Positions 7,811-18,253 are shown, counted from the first letter of the stretch. The stretch: 38,746 nucleotides of DNA from Gammaproteobacteria bacterium (GCA_029246545.1 JAQWMX010000009.1:1-38746); one strand, 5' to 3'. A program made the numbers and translations. The notes: generated from the sequence alone by a model not told the origin.

Positions 7811-9109
7811 ATGGCTACGCTACTTCTCGGAATTAATCACAATACGGCGAGTATAGCTATTCGGGAAAAGGTCGCCTTTGCCCCTGAACTCATGCATGAA
7901 GCCTTAAAGCGGGCTTGTAGTAGTGCTGAATTAGGTGAGCTCGCCATTTTATCTACATGTAATCGCACTGAACTTTATTGTGTGCCCAATCATTTAGCTG
8001 AGAATGAGGCTCATAGGCAGAAAATTGAAAAGGCAGTTCTTTCTTGGTTGGCAAACTATCATCAACTTGATTCAGCTGAGTTGAAAAACTGTATCTATGC
8101 CTATTGGGATGAAGATGCAGTACGCCATGTCATGAAAGTCGCTAGTGGACTTGATTCAATGGTCTTAGGCGAACCTCAAATATTAGGGCAAATTAAATCT
8201 GCTTATGCAGTAGCCAAAGAAGCAGGCAGTATTGATAGTCATTTACATCGAATTTTTGAAGACACTTTTACAGTTGCTAAGAAAGTCAGAACTGATACGG
8301 CTATTGGTGAGAATCCTGTATCAGTAGCATTTGCCGCAGTGACTTTAGCTCAACGAATTTTTGAAGACCTTTCTAAGGCCTCGGTTTTAATGATAGGTGC
8401 CGGTCGGACGATTGAACTTGTTGTTCAACATTTAAAACAAGCTAACATTGACAATATAGTTATTGCTAACCGAACACTTACACATGCATTGGAACTAAAA
8501 GAAAAATATGGAGTAGATGAAGTTCTACTTTCAGATATTCCAGAGCAATTAATTAATGCTGATATTGTCGTTTCTTCTACAGCTAGCCAACTGCCGATTT
8601 TAGGCAAGGGAGCCGTAGAGAAGGCTTTGAAAATACGTAAGCATCGTCCAATTTTTATGGTGGATTTGGCCGTTCCCAGAGATATAGAGCCTGAAGTTGG
8701 TGATTTGGCTGATGTATATCTTTACAGTGTAGACGACCTTAAAGAAGTTATTGATAGTAATGTGCAGAGTCGACAAAGTGCCGCTGCTGAAGCCGAGCAT
8801 ATTATTGACAAAGGCGTGCTGGATTTTCAACAGAAACAACGTTCTTTAGATATTGTTTCCAGTTTGAAAGCTTACCGGGATAAAGCTGAATCAATTCGTG
8901 ATATTGAATTAGATAAAGCATTAAAGTCTCTAGGCAATGGCGAAAGTGCTGAAGATGTTTTGGCCAATATGGCACGTTTACTTACCAATAAGCTTATTCA
9001 TTCTCCAAGTGTGCAAATGAAAAAAGCCAGCGCAGAAGGCCATGATGAATTAGTTGAACTGGCTCAGGTATTGTTTGAGTTGAATGACAAAGATAACGAA
9101 TCTAAATAA
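7811..9109 (+). CDS. hemA: Glutamyl-tRNA reductase
   Basis: The enzyme reduces glutamyl-tRNA to glutamate-1-semialdehyde, the first committed step of C5 heme synthesis. The 432-residue protein begins [13 protein letters not shown]. It has the catalytic Cys50 in [28 protein letters not shown], an NADPH-binding region around 191-205, [13 protein letters not shown] and a C-terminal dimerisation helix ([16 protein letters not shown]). The nucleotide loop reads GAGRTIEL, where E. coli has GAGETIEL, an odd change at residue 199. hemA-prfA-prmC is a conserved operon; prfA follows after 27 bp. Confidence 0.97.
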   Translation: MATLLLGINHNTASIAIREKVAFAPELMHEALKRACSSAELGELAILSTCNRTELYCVPNHLAENEAHRQKIEKAVLSWLANYHQLDSAELKNCIYAYWDEDAVRHVMKVASGLDSMVLGEPQILGQIKSAYAVAKEAGSIDSHLHRIFEDTFTVAKKVRTDTAIGENPVSVAFAAVTLAQRIFEDLSKASVLMIGAGRTIELVVQHLKQANIDNIVIANRTLTHALELKEKYGVDEVLLSDIPEQLINADIVVSSTASQLPILGKGAVEKALKIRKHRPIFMVDLAVPRDIEPEVGDLADVYLYSVDDLKEVIDSNVQSRQSAAAEAEHIIDKGVLDFQQKQRSLDIVSSLKAYRDKAESIRDIELDKALKSLGNGESAEDVLANMARLLTNKLIHSPSVQMKKASAEGHDELVELAQVLFELNDKDNESK

Positions 9110-9136
9110 TAATTAAGCGGTGAGATTAAGGGTTGC

Positions 9137-10219
9137 ATGAAAGAGTCAATTTTACAAAAACTAGAAAATCTTAAAGAGCGATACGAAGAACTAGAAGGGT
9201 TAATGAGTGATGTTGAAGTTATCACTAACCAGGATAAGTTTCGTGCTTATTCTATGGAGTACGCCGAACTGGAACCAGTGGTAAAAAACTTCCAGACGTT
9301 TGTTCAGGTGCAATCTGATTTGGCGGAAGCACAAGCAATGCAAAAAGATAGCGATCCGGATTTACGTGAAATGGGCAATGAAGAATTTGCCGTCGCTAAT
9401 GGCAAAATAGAAAATTTAGAAGTTGAATTACAAAAGCTTTTACTGCCTAAGGATCCGAATGATAGCTGCAATGTATTCTTGGAAATACGGGCTGGCACCG
9501 GAGGTGATGAAGCTGCTATTTTTTCAGGCGATTTATTCCGAATGTATTCTCGCTATGCAGAATCCCAAGGTTGGAAAATGGAGATTGTCAGTGATCGAGC
9601 CGGTGAGCATGGTGGCTATAAAGAAATTATTGCACGAGTTGAAGGTAAGAATGTATTTGCCAATCTAAAGTTTGAATCCGGTGCGCATCGTGTACAAAGA
9701 GTGCCAGAAACTGAAACCCAGGGTAGGGTGCATACTTCAGCCTGTACAGTCGCTGTAATGCCTGAAGTCGAAGACATCGAAGAGATAGAAATTAATAAAG
9801 GTGACTTACGAGTGGACACCTTTAGAGCCAGTGGCTCAGGTGGTCAACATGTTAATAAAACTGACTCAGCAATTCGTCTGACACATTTACCGAGTGGCAT
9901 AGTTGTGGAATGTCAGGACGAACGTTCTCAACATAAAAACAAGGCAAAGGCCATGGCATTGCTGCAAGCTAAACTTCAGTCTTCGGCTGAGGCTGAACAA
10001 CAGCAGGAACAATCGGATGCCAGGCGGAATCTAGTTGGCAGTGGTGATCGTTCTGAAAAAATTCGCACCTATAATTACCCTGATGGGCGTATTACAGATC
10101 ATCGTATTAAGCTGACTCTTTATAAATTAAATGATGTAATGGCAGGCGACCTTAGCGATGTCATTCAACTATTAATCAATGAGCATCAGGCTGATCAGCT
10201 GGCTGAGTTAGCTTCATAG
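9137..10219 (+). CDS. prfA: Peptide chain release factor 1
   Basis: RF1 ends translation at UAA and UAG. The 360-residue protein has the class-I release factor layout: an N-terminal coiled coil (residues 1-100), the tripeptide region [10 protein letters not shown] (Pro190-Thr192), and the catalytic GGQ at 235-237 in [18 protein letters not shown] at the codon-reading position is a known RF1 variant. AAGGG lies 4 nt before the ATG. The Gln of GGQ is the target of PrmC, encoded next. Confidence 0.98.
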   Translation: MKESILQKLENLKERYEELEGLMSDVEVITNQDKFRAYSMEYAELEPVVKNFQTFVQVQSDLAEAQAMQKDSDPDLREMGNEEFAVANGKIENLEVELQKLLLPKDPNDSCNVFLEIRAGTGGDEAAIFSGDLFRMYSRYAESQGWKMEIVSDRAGEHGGYKEIIARVEGKNVFANLKFESGAHRVQRVPETETQGRVHTSACTVAVMPEVEDIEEIEINKGDLRVDTFRASGSGGQHVNKTDSAIRLTHLPSGIVVECQDERSQHKNKAKAMALLQAKLQSSAEAEQQQEQSDARRNLVGSGDRSEKIRTYNYPDGRITDHRIKLTLYKLNDVMAGDLSDVIQLLINEHQADQLAELAS

Positions 10220-10237
10220 CTTTTTAAACCTTCCCGA

Positions 10238-11101
10238 GTGAAAATCCAGCAAGCTTTAAGTCACGCTAAATCACGCTTAATACAAAGTGAAAGCCCGCTA
10301 TTGGATGCTGAGCTTTTACTCGCTCATGTGCTAGTTAAAAGTCGTGAATTCTTAATCACCTGGCCAGAGACTGATTTAACTGAAACTGAACAACAAGCTT
10401 TTATAAATCTTCTCGAACAAAGAATCATAGGCCATCCTATTGCTCATCTTATTGGTAGCAGAGCTTTTTGGAATTTTAATCTGGAGGTTAGTCCGGATGT
10501 TCTGATTCCTCGACCTGAAACCGAGTTGTTAGTTGAAATAATTCTTGAACGGCTGGATGAAAATAATTTATTGCTGGCTGATCTTGGCACAGGTTCTGGG
10601 GCAATTGCGTTAGCTATAGCTAGCGAGCGAGAAAATTGGCAGATCGTTGCTACTGATTTGAGCGAAGCAGCATTATCTATAGCTAAGCAAAACGCGAAGA
10701 ACTTAAAGTTAAGCAATATAGAATTCAGACACGGATCATGGACTGAAGCCTTAGAAGGCAAAAAGAGTAATGAGCAGAATAAAAAACAGAATAATGAACT
10801 CTTTGATGCCATCATTTCAAACCCGCCATATATAGATAAAACAGATAAACACCTATCGCAAGGTGATGTCAGATTTGAACCCATGCAGGCTTTGGTCGCT
10901 GAAGAAAAAGGGTTAGCCGATTTAAAACAGATAACAACGAATGCACAGAAAAATTTAAAGCCGGGTGCAATATTATTACTAGAGCATGGCTATCAACAAG
11001 GTGAAGTTGTCAGGCAACTCCTAGAGCAATCAGGTTATAAAGAAATCCAAACCTACAATGATCTAGCAGGACTGGAAAGAGTAAGCATTGGCCGAAAATA
11101 A
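10238..11101 (+). CDS. prmC: Release factor glutamine methyltransferase
   Basis: PrmC methylates the GGQ glutamine of RF1 and RF2 using S-adenosylmethionine. The 287-residue protein has LIPRPETELLVE, the SAM loop LGTGSGAIAL (about 116-125) and the catalytic NPPY at 195-198. The start is GTG at 10238, 18 nt after the prfA stop; the protein then begins KIQQALSHAKSRL as expected. A short Lys/Asn/Gln-rich insertion at about 174-188 precedes NPPY and probably forms a surface loop. In pseudomonads moeB comes next; here two transporters and a Sel1 gene come between. Confidence 0.96.
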   Translation: MKIQQALSHAKSRLIQSESPLLDAELLLAHVLVKSREFLITWPETDLTETEQQAFINLLEQRIIGHPIAHLIGSRAFWNFNLEVSPDVLIPRPETELLVEIILERLDENNLLLADLGTGSGAIALAIASERENWQIVATDLSEAALSIAKQNAKNLKLSNIEFRHGSWTEALEGKKSNEQNKKQNNELFDAIISNPPYIDKTDKHLSQGDVRFEPMQALVAEEKGLADLKQITTNAQKNLKPGAILLLEHGYQQGEVVRQLLEQSGYKEIQTYNDLAGLERVSIGRK

Positions 11102-11229
11102 GTATGGAGCTATAAATCCAAATCAAATCTAAATCTTACTTTCCATCTTCAGTACAAATCCGGCATTCGCTAAGTCTATTTTGATAATGCCAGTTTCTGG
11201 CCGTACATCGTTAGCATTTTCGTGCCTGT

Positions 11230-13158
11230 TTAGGTTTGGTTATCGGCCGAAGCAACTTTGTACAACCATATACAGACGCCGCCCAAAATCAGCACGCCAA
11301 GACCACCACCAATTTGTAAATATTCACTTAAAGAAAATACATCAGCATTTTCAGTCAGGACAATAGGAATCGCCATAAAAATACCAATCAAAGCTTCCCC
11401 TGTAATTAAGCCAGCAGCTAACAACATGCCATGGCGCATGCTTTTTTCACCGTCGACTCCGCGTTTCGCATGAACGCGTGAAGCGAAATGCGCTACCAAG
11501 CCGCCTACTAAAATCGCACTTGACAGTTCCAGCGGTAAATAAATACCAACAGCAACAGCCAGTACCGGCATACGAAAATTAGAACCTTTTGATTTCAAAA
11601 TTTCATCAGAAATGATGATCGCTATACCAATTGCTCCGCCAATCACTATCATCGTCCAGGGTAAACCTCCTTCGAAAACACCTTGTGCAACTGAGGCCAT
11701 CAGTGTTGCCTGAGGTGCTAGCAGAGAATTAGGAAATTCGGCGCTTTGCGGTCCGATACCGTAGGCTTGTACTAGTAAATTAAGAATTGGCGCCATTACT
11801 AATACAGCTGAGATAACCCCCACACCTTGCATAACTTGTTGTTTCCAAGGAGTAGCACCCACAATGTAGCCTGCTTTGAGGTCTTGCATATTGTCACCAG
11901 CAATTGCCGCTGCACAGCAAACAACAGCACCAATCATGATGGCGGCAGGGGCACCGATTGGTGAATCGCTTCCCATCATTGCAAGTAAGATCAACGATGC
12001 GAACAAAATAGTTGCTATTGTAATTCCCGAGATCGGATTATTGGATGAACCTACTAGGCCTGCCATATAACCAGCAACTGAAGAGAACAGAAAACCGGCA
12101 ATCACCATAATAATGGTCATGGCTAAACTGATACCGATATTGCCGACGATAGACTGATAAAGAAAAAATAAGGGGATAATAAAAACAGCAATGCCAATCA
12201 TGACGAAATTCATCGGCGTATCATGATCGGTATGGTGGATGACAGCACTAGCTTCAGATTTGTATTGTGTTAGACCAGACTTAATGCCATCAACTAGAGA
12301 GCCGCGCATCGAAATCAATGCCCATATGCCACCGACCACCATGGCACCAACACCCAAATAACGAATCTGACTTGTCCAGATATCGAATGCAAGATCTTCA
12401 GCGCTTCGACCACTTTCATATAAAGCCAATAAGTCTGGACTGTTCTCAAGGAAAAAACTGGAAAAAACAGGGATTGCGATATACCAGGATATGGCGCCGC
12501 CAAGAAAAACAAGCACAGCAATATTTAGACCGACAATAAACCCAACACTGATTAAAGCCGGGGAAAGATTAATGCCGGCGTAGGCAATCGTGCTTGAACC
12601 AACATATCTTGCAGTCTGCGCAATGCCAACCAGAACGTTCAGGCCAGTAGAGCAAAATTTTATTATCGCGCCGACAATGCCAGCTATCAGAAGAAACTTA
12701 ATGCCTCCAGTGGGATCGTCTCCTACTTTTAAAACCTCTGCAGTCGCTTTACCTTCAGGGTAAGACAATTGTTGTTCGACAATTAATGATCTTCGCAAAG
12801 GGATGGTGAACAAGACACCAAGTAAGCCACCGAGTCCGGCAATTGCAGAGACCCACCAGTAATCAAAGACATTCCAGTAGCCCAGTAGAATTAGAGCCGG
12901 GAGTGTAAAAATTACCCCTGCCGCGACCGATTCGCCAGCAGAGGCGGCTGTTTGCACAATGTTGTTTTCAAGAATGTTGGAGTTCTTGAACAGTTTCAAA
13001 ATAGCCATTGAAATAACTGCGGCAGGAATTGAAGCAGAAACTGTAAGTCCTGCAAATAAGCCGATGTAGGCATTTGCCCCGGCCAGAATAGCTGCCAGAA
13101 TAATGCCAAGTATGATGGCCTTAACCGTTAGTTGCGGTGGTACAGGGGTTACATTCAT
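11230..13158 (-). CDS. OPT family oligopeptide/metal-chelate transporter
   Basis: A 642-residue polytopic membrane protein with about 14-16 hydrophobic segments. Features of bacterial OPT transporters are the first helix with GANAYIGLFAGLTVSASIPA, the segment IVQTAASAGESVAAGVIF, the loop EQQLSYPEGKATAEVLKVG, and the inner-membrane segment GDNMQDLKAGYIVGATPW. Family members import peptides or peptide-like metal chelates by proton symport; the substrate cannot be told from sequence. GGAGA lies 5 nt before the ATG at 13156-13158. It is divergent from a sodium/solute symporter and convergent with prmC. By eye its base use is more GC-rich than that of the neighbours, which suggests later arrival. 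Confidence 0.9.
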   Translation of the reverse strand: MNVTPVPPQLTVKAIILGIILAAILAGANAYIGLFAGLTVSASIPAAVISMAILKLFKNSNILENNIVQTAASAGESVAAGVIFTLPALILLGYWNVFDYWWVSAIAGLGGLLGVLFTIPLRRSLIVEQQLSYPEGKATAEVLKVGDDPTGGIKFLLIAGIVGAIIKFCSTGLNVLVGIAQTARYVGSSTIAYAGINLSPALISVGFIVGLNIAVLVFLGGAISWYIAIPVFSSFFLENSPDLLALYESGRSAEDLAFDIWTSQIRYLGVGAMVVGGIWALISMRGSLVDGIKSGLTQYKSEASAVIHHTDHDTPMNFVMIGIAVFIIPLFFLYQSIVGNIGISLAMTIIMVIAGFLFSSVAGYMAGLVGSSNNPISGITIATILFASLILLAMMGSDSPIGAPAAIMIGAVVCCAAAIAGDNMQDLKAGYIVGATPWKQQVMQGVGVISAVLVMAPILNLLVQAYGIGPQSAEFPNSLLAPQATLMASVAQGVFEGGLPWTMIVIGGAIGIAIIISDEILKSKGSNFRMPVLAVAVGIYLPLELSSAILVGGLVAHFASRVHAKRGVDGEKSMRHGMLLAAGLITGEALIGIFMAIPIVLTENADVFSLSEYLQIGGGLGVLILGGVCIWLYKVASADNQT

Positions 13159-13297
13159 GAACTTCTCCGTTCTTATTATTTTTAGGACAACGTCAAGTAT
13201 TTTAGCTGAGGGTAGTGTTATTGGCTATCGGATGCAACGTAGGGTGGCATATAAGTCTTTTGTGATACTCTTCACTCAAAAATAATAGAGAGTTGAA

Positions 13298-14794
13298 ATG
13301 ATTTATATTCTTGTCGTTGCTGCCTATGTTCTGCTGCTCTTAGGTATCAGTATCTACAAAAGTCGCAGTGTTAAATCTGCTGAAGATTTTATGGTGGCTG
13401 GCCGCGGCGTGCCAGTTTACATGCTGGTAGCGACTTTGGTTTGCACTTGGATTGGTTCGGGAAGTTTGTTTGGTACAGCCGGTCTGACCTTTCGTACCGG
13501 AATTTCGGAGTTGTGGTTTTCTGCCGGGGCCTGGGTTGGCATTTTGATTATTTACACGATTGCAGCGCGTGTGCGCAAAATCTCAAAGTACACCTTAACA
13601 GACCTACTTGAGAAGCGTTATAACCGTCTAGCAAAGGTGTTGGGTACTATAACTATCATTATTGCTTACATGGTCATCGCCGGTTACCAGTTTAGAGGCG
13701 GTGGACGCTTCATTTCGATTCTATCCGATGGGTCTGTTGCACCTGAAACGGGAATGCTCATTGCGGCATTTCTGATTATTGGGATCACGGTACTGGCCGG
13801 CATGGTGTCAATTGTGTCTATCGATATTTTCAATGGCAGCCTTATGTTATTGGCAATGATAGCGACATTGCCATTTGCAATTTTGGGTCACGGAGGTTTG
13901 GACGCTGTTATTACGACCATTCAACAAGTCCAGCCAAGTCATCTTTCTGTAATGGGTGGCCATGACTTCGTCTGGGTGGTTGGAATCGCACTCCCGACTT
14001 TCTTATTGTTGATGAGTGAAAGCAGCATGTATCAAAAGTTCTCATCAGCTGATAATGCGGAAAATGCACGCAAAGCGGTTTTGGGAATGTTTGTTGGTGT
14101 TGTCGTCGTTGAAATTCTTATGATGCTTATTGCACTTGTTGGTTTCGCAATTTATGCAGATGATCCACGCTTTTTCATGACAGATGGCAGCGTCAATCGA
14201 GTGATGGCTGAAGAAATTATTTTACGTATTGGCTTTGAGCAGGTGCCTGTCGTCATCGGATCATTGTTGCTTGCAGCAGGCGCTGCAATCGTGATTTCAA
14301 CTGGGAATACCTTTCTGATGGTTGCCTCAACCAATGTCACTCGAGATATATTTCAGGCCTTCTTTTACAAAGAGGCAACAGAATCTCAAATTGTATGGAT
14401 ACAACGCAGCTGTATAGTTGGTCTTGGCCTGCTCGCGTATCTGATGATGAGTCAATTCGAATCCATCCTTGAGATGGCCTTGGTGTCTTATACGATGATT
14501 GGCGCATCACTTGCGCCAGCTTTGTTGGCAGCTTTTTTTTGGAAGCGAGTTACAAGAGCAGGGGGTGTGGCATCGATTGCTTCTGGTATGCTGACAGTCA
14601 TATTGATTACGATATTGAACTCAGTTTATAGAGACAGTGCAGAAGTTTTAAACCTCCTGGTTATTTCGTTCCCGCTGGATACGGATTATATTGCGATTCC
14701 CTCAGTGATAGTTTCGGTATCAACATTGGTTATCGTAAGCCTGCTCACTGAAAAGCCGGACCCAAATGACTGGCAAGAATTTATCGAAGATTGA
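13298..14794 (+). CDS. Sodium:solute symporter family (SSS) transporter
   Basis: This 498-residue protein has about 13 predicted transmembrane helices. SSF hallmarks are SAEDFMVAGRGVPVYM after the first helix, TWIGSGSLFGTAG, YTLTDLLEKRYN, and the loop SSMYQKFSSADNAENARKAVLG. The family couples uptake of sugars, amino acids, carboxylates or similar solutes to sodium. The substrate is not predictable here. GAGAG precedes the ATG. The 139-bp gap from the divergent OPT gene probably holds promoters for both, and the pairing suggests a shared nutrient-uptake role, which is inference. Confidence 0.9.
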   Translation: MIYILVVAAYVLLLLGISIYKSRSVKSAEDFMVAGRGVPVYMLVATLVCTWIGSGSLFGTAGLTFRTGISELWFSAGAWVGILIIYTIAARVRKISKYTLTDLLEKRYNRLAKVLGTITIIIAYMVIAGYQFRGGGRFISILSDGSVAPETGMLIAAFLIIGITVLAGMVSIVSIDIFNGSLMLLAMIATLPFAILGHGGLDAVITTIQQVQPSHLSVMGGHDFVWVVGIALPTFLLLMSESSMYQKFSSADNAENARKAVLGMFVGVVVVEILMMLIALVGFAIYADDPRFFMTDGSVNRVMAEEIILRIGFEQVPVVIGSLLLAAGAAIVISTGNTFLMVASTNVTRDIFQAFFYKEATESQIVWIQRSCIVGLGLLAYLMMSQFESILEMALVSYTMIGASLAPALLAAFFWKRVTRAGGVASIASGMLTVILITILNSVYRDSAEVLNLLVISFPLDTDYIAIPSVIVSVSTLVIVSLLTEKPDPNDWQEFIED

Positions 14795-14880
14795 TAAGAT
14801 ATTTTAAGGATCAGGGCTTTGTAAATCTGCATAGGCTGGAATGCACAAGCTTGAGATAAACATAGTATGTATCTATTAAT

Positions 14881-15642
14881 ATGAAGCTAGTTATAAGCAT
14901 CAGCTTACTGTTTTTTAGCTTGCCACTCTTGGCGCAGGATATCGACTTTGCTAGCACTCAACAACAAGCTGAGCAGGGCGACAGCGACGCACAATATTTG
15001 CTCGGACTACTCTATGATAACGCTGTTGGTGTCGAACGAGATCTTATAAAAGCATCTAATTGGTACATTTTGGCCTCTAATCAAGGGCATATTGCCGCTC
15101 AATATAATTTAGCGCAAATGTATCGTCTCGGAGATGGTTTAGAAAAGGATATTGAGCAAGCAGTCTATTGGTTTATGCAAGCGGCAGAGCAAGGTAATGA
15201 TCCTCAGGCTCAATATGTGTTGGGTGATATTTACCGTTATGGTGAAGGTGTGGAGCCTAACAATAATGAAGCGTTTCGATGGTACATTTTGGCAGCCGAA
15301 CAAACCTTAGTCGAGGCTGAATATATGACTGGCATATTGATAGCAGCAGGTTTAGGCGCTCCGGAAAATGATTTCATGGCTTTAGGGTGGTTACGTAAGG
15401 CGGCTAAGCAATCACATGCGCGAGCTTTTTATGCACTAGGTGAAATGTATGAAAGGGGAGAAGGCATAGAAGAGAATTTAATACAGGCTTTTGTTTGGTT
15501 TGCAGCAGCCAGCGAGTTGGGATATACACAAGCTTTAAGTCGACGGGATCTTTTAGCAGCAAATATTGAATCTGAGTTTTTAATCCAAGCGCAAACTCAA
15601 GCCCAAAGCTGCATTGAATCTGTTTTCCAAGAGTGTGAATAA
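14881..15642 (+). CDS. Secreted Sel1-repeat protein
   Basis: The 253-residue protein has a signal peptide (hydrophobic stretch to LPLLAQ, likely cut near residue 18) and about five Sel1-like repeats of about 36 residues, such as DAQYLLGLLYDNAVGVERD, AQYNLAQMYRLGDGLEKD and ARAFYALGEMYERGEGIEEN. Sel1 proteins are periplasmic or surface scaffolds for protein contacts. Two cysteines lie near the C-terminus (SCIESVFQEC) and could form a disulfide. The gene ends 6 nt before the MoeB/ThiF-like gene, so they are probably cotranscribed. Its partner is unknown. Confidence 0.85.
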   Translation: MKLVISISLLFFSLPLLAQDIDFASTQQQAEQGDSDAQYLLGLLYDNAVGVERDLIKASNWYILASNQGHIAAQYNLAQMYRLGDGLEKDIEQAVYWFMQAAEQGNDPQAQYVLGDIYRYGEGVEPNNNEAFRWYILAAEQTLVEAEYMTGILIAAGLGAPENDFMALGWLRKAAKQSHARAFYALGEMYERGEGIEENLIQAFVWFAAASELGYTQALSRRDLLAANIESEFLIQAQTQAQSCIESVFQECE

Positions 15643-15648
15643 AAGCAT

Positions 15649-16386
15649 ATGAATGACGAACAATTATTAAGATATAGCCGACAGATTATGTTGCCCGGTC
15701 TGGATATAGAGGGTCAGGAAAAATTATTGTCAGCACATATTTTAATTATCGGAGCAGGTGGACTGGGTTGTCCAGCAGCTCTGTATCTTGCCAGTTCTGG
15801 TGTGGGCCAAATTACAATTGCAGATGATGACAAAGTAGATTTGAGTAATTTACAGCGTCAGATTGCGCACCACTCCAGTTCGATTGGTCTTAGTAAAGTA
15901 GCTTCTTTAAAAGAGAGCATATTGCAGTTAAACCCTGAAATTTCTGTCACTGCTTTAGCCGAACGTTTGCAAGGTGAAATCTTAGGTTTAGAAATTGATA
16001 AGGCTGATGTTGTCGTAGATTGCAGTGACAATCTGCGAACTCGTTTAGAGATTAATAAATACTGTAAACAACATAAAGTACCTTTGGTTTCTGGCGCAGC
16101 TATTCGCATGGAAGCCCAACTTAGTGTGTTTGATTTTCGTCTAGCTGAAAGCCCTTGTTATCAATGTCTTTATGATACTGATAGTGAAATATCACTAAGT
16201 TGTTCTGAAAGTGGGGTGATTGCACCTTTAGTCGGCATCATCGGATCAATGCAGGCCTTGGAAGCTATCAAACTGATTTGCGGTATCGGTGAGTCAGTCT
16301 GTGGACGCTTGCTGATTCTTGATGCAGCCACAATGCAATGGCGCGAAATAATTTTAGAAAAAAACCAGCAATGTTCTTTGTGCTAA
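15649..16386 (+). CDS. moeB: MoeB/ThiF family adenylyltransferase
   Basis: Enzymes of this family adenylate the C-terminal glycine of MoaD or ThiS for sulfur transfer in molybdopterin or thiamine synthesis. The 245-residue protein starts LLRYSRQIMLPGLDIEGQEK and has the ATP loop IIGAGGLGCPAALYLASSG (33-51), DLSNLQRQIAH with the conserved Asn and Arg residues, VVDCSDNLRTR, and two zinc CxxC pairs (CYQC and the terminal CSLC). There is no rhodanese domain. In pseudomonads moeB directly follows prmC, which favours MoeB over ThiF. A separate MOSC protein gene at 28348 also hints at molybdenum cofactor use. Confidence 0.85.
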   Translation: MNDEQLLRYSRQIMLPGLDIEGQEKLLSAHILIIGAGGLGCPAALYLASSGVGQITIADDDKVDLSNLQRQIAHHSSSIGLSKVASLKESILQLNPEISVTALAERLQGEILGLEIDKADVVVDCSDNLRTRLEINKYCKQHKVPLVSGAAIRMEAQLSVFDFRLAESPCYQCLYDTDSEISLSCSESGVIAPLVGIIGSMQALEAIKLICGIGESVCGRLLILDAATMQWREIILEKNQQCSLC

Positions 16387-16424
16387 TATTTTAAGACTTA
16401 ACTATGTAAAGGCCCATTTAAATC

Positions 16425-18188
16425 ATGAAACCCTACAATTTTTCATCGACGTTATTTCTAAGCTCATTATTGTTGAGTTCTTTACTATTATCGAGTTGTG
16501 GACAGGAAGCAGACAATCAACTTACCCAAGATGGTGCTAATAGCAACACACCCTCGAGTGGATATGCTGATGAAATTTATACCAACGCTCGGGTTTACAC
16601 TCTCGACGATACATCACCGTGGGAAGAAGCCATAGCTGTAAAAGATGGAGAGATTCTTGCTGTGGGTAGCACTACTGAAATTGCTGCGTTAGCTGGCCCA
16701 GAGACGAATTCAATTGACCTTGGCGGCAAGATGATTATGCCTGGGATACATGATACGCATGCTCATCCGGTAGATGCAGGGATCACTGAGCTTTATGAGT
16801 GCAGTTTCCGTACTACAATTTTAGAAGAGGCGCTTGAAACTATTCTAGGCTGTGCGGCAGAAGCTGAACCTGGTGAGTGGATAGTTGGCGGTCAATGGTT
16901 TGAAAGCTATTTTGCAGATGGCAATATTCCAAAATCAGTTTTAGACGAACTGCCAATTGATAATCCCATTTTCTTCATGGATTGGTCTGTCCATAATGCC
17001 TGGCTTAATAGCAGAGCATTAGAGTTATTAGCTATCAATGGCGACACGCCTGATCCTAATGGTGGGGCTATAATCCGTGATTTAGAAACTGGTGAAGCGA
17101 CAGGAATATTGCTCGATAACGCGGCATATAATTTCAAAAGGGAAGTTGATGAGTACACAACAGAGAATTACAAAGAAGCAATCCGTTGGTCTATTGATCA
17201 GATGGTTCAAGTTGGGATTACTACATACAAAGATGCGCTTACTATTGAAAACTCTCTTGCCGCATATATTGATTTAGATCAGCAAGGTGAACTAAAAGCG
17301 CGAGTTAAAGTTAGCTTAGCATGGAAGAGTGCTTGGTCAGATTCACACGAAACAGAATTAGCCACTATTGCTAATCGTAACGCACATACCAGCGAATTCC
17401 TGGATACTAATTTTGTAAAAATAATGCTGGATGGTATTCCGCCTACGTATACCGCTGCATTAATAGAGCCTTACATGCCTAGTGAAGCATTCGGCGATGA
17501 TTATCGTGGATACACCATGCTCGAGGCCGATGAATTAATCCAAGATGTGGTTAATCTTGACGCTCAAGGTATTACCGTAAAAATTCACGCTACGGGTGAT
17601 GCTTCCGTACGTATGGCACTTAATGCTTATACTGCAGCTCGCGAAACAAATGGTGATTCTGGGCTTATGCATGAAGTATCTCATGCTGAATTGATTCATC
17701 CTGAAGACTTATTACGCTTTCGTGAATTAAATGTCGCTCCTGAAATGGGCCCAAACCTGTGGTACCCAGCAGCTCTTGGTGATCTCAGGCCATTATTGGG
17801 CGAAGGCCGTCATTTGTTCTGGCAGATAAATAGTCTCTACGAATCGGGTGCGCATGTCATTTATGGCTCAGACTGGCCAGTTGTTCCATCACCTAACCCT
17901 TGGACTGGAATTGAGGCCATGGTGACCCGGATGGATCCGTCTGGAGAAGATCCAACTGTGGGTTGGACAGATGAGTCTGTGGATTTAGCAACAGCAGTTA
18001 AGATATTTACCCTTAATGGCGCGATTGCGAACAAAGATGGTGAAGAGAGCGGAAGTTTGATTGTTGGTAAAAATGCTGATTTTATAGTTCTCAACAGAAA
18101 CATTTTCGAAGTGCCCATTGAAGATGTTGGCGATACTGAAGTCTTGTTGACAGTCGTTGGTGGTGAGCATGTATTTGGTGAGCTGTAA
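16425..18188 (+). CDS. Amidohydrolase-family lipoprotein (YtcJ-like)
   Basis: A 587-residue metal-dependent hydrolase of the amidohydrolase-3 type. A lipoprotein signal ends in LLSSC (Cys25) and is followed by a Gln/Asn/Ser-rich linker. The catalytic domain shows the first metal site PGIHDTHAHP (His112, His114), a Lys in KIMLDG, a His in KIHATGDAS, and the late Asp in YGSDWPVVPSPNPW. The end GSLIVGKNADFIVLNRN is typical of the composite beta domain. Location at the envelope suggests hydrolysis of an external amide or ester. The substrate cannot be deduced. It lies 38 bp after the MoeB-like gene. Confidence 0.9.
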   Translation: MKPYNFSSTLFLSSLLLSSLLLSSCGQEADNQLTQDGANSNTPSSGYADEIYTNARVYTLDDTSPWEEAIAVKDGEILAVGSTTEIAALAGPETNSIDLGGKMIMPGIHDTHAHPVDAGITELYECSFRTTILEEALETILGCAAEAEPGEWIVGGQWFESYFADGNIPKSVLDELPIDNPIFFMDWSVHNAWLNSRALELLAINGDTPDPNGGAIIRDLETGEATGILLDNAAYNFKREVDEYTTENYKEAIRWSIDQMVQVGITTYKDALTIENSLAAYIDLDQQGELKARVKVSLAWKSAWSDSHETELATIANRNAHTSEFLDTNFVKIMLDGIPPTYTAALIEPYMPSEAFGDDYRGYTMLEADELIQDVVNLDAQGITVKIHATGDASVRMALNAYTAARETNGDSGLMHEVSHAELIHPEDLLRFRELNVAPEMGPNLWYPAALGDLRPLLGEGRHLFWQINSLYESGAHVIYGSDWPVVPSPNPWTGIEAMVTRMDPSGEDPTVGWTDESVDLATAVKIFTLNGAIANKDGEESGSLIVGKNADFIVLNRNIFEVPIEDVGDTEVLLTVVGGEHVFGEL

Positions 18189-18253
18189 GTAAGAAGAAAC
18201 AAAAAGAGATATGTCTATTATAAATGTTCCTATGGGGAGAAAATTTGATTGAA

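Noticed and set aside
9704-9712. PET in RF1 in place of the PAT/PVT tripeptide as a sign of altered stop-codon reading.
   Set aside because: PET occurs in ordinary RF1 proteins of other bacteria, so it does not suggest recoding.
10757-10801. Lys/Asn/Gln-rich insertion in PrmC as a sign of a broken gene.
   Set aside because: The frame is intact and the NPPY and SAM motifs are present on either side, so it is more simply a surface loop.
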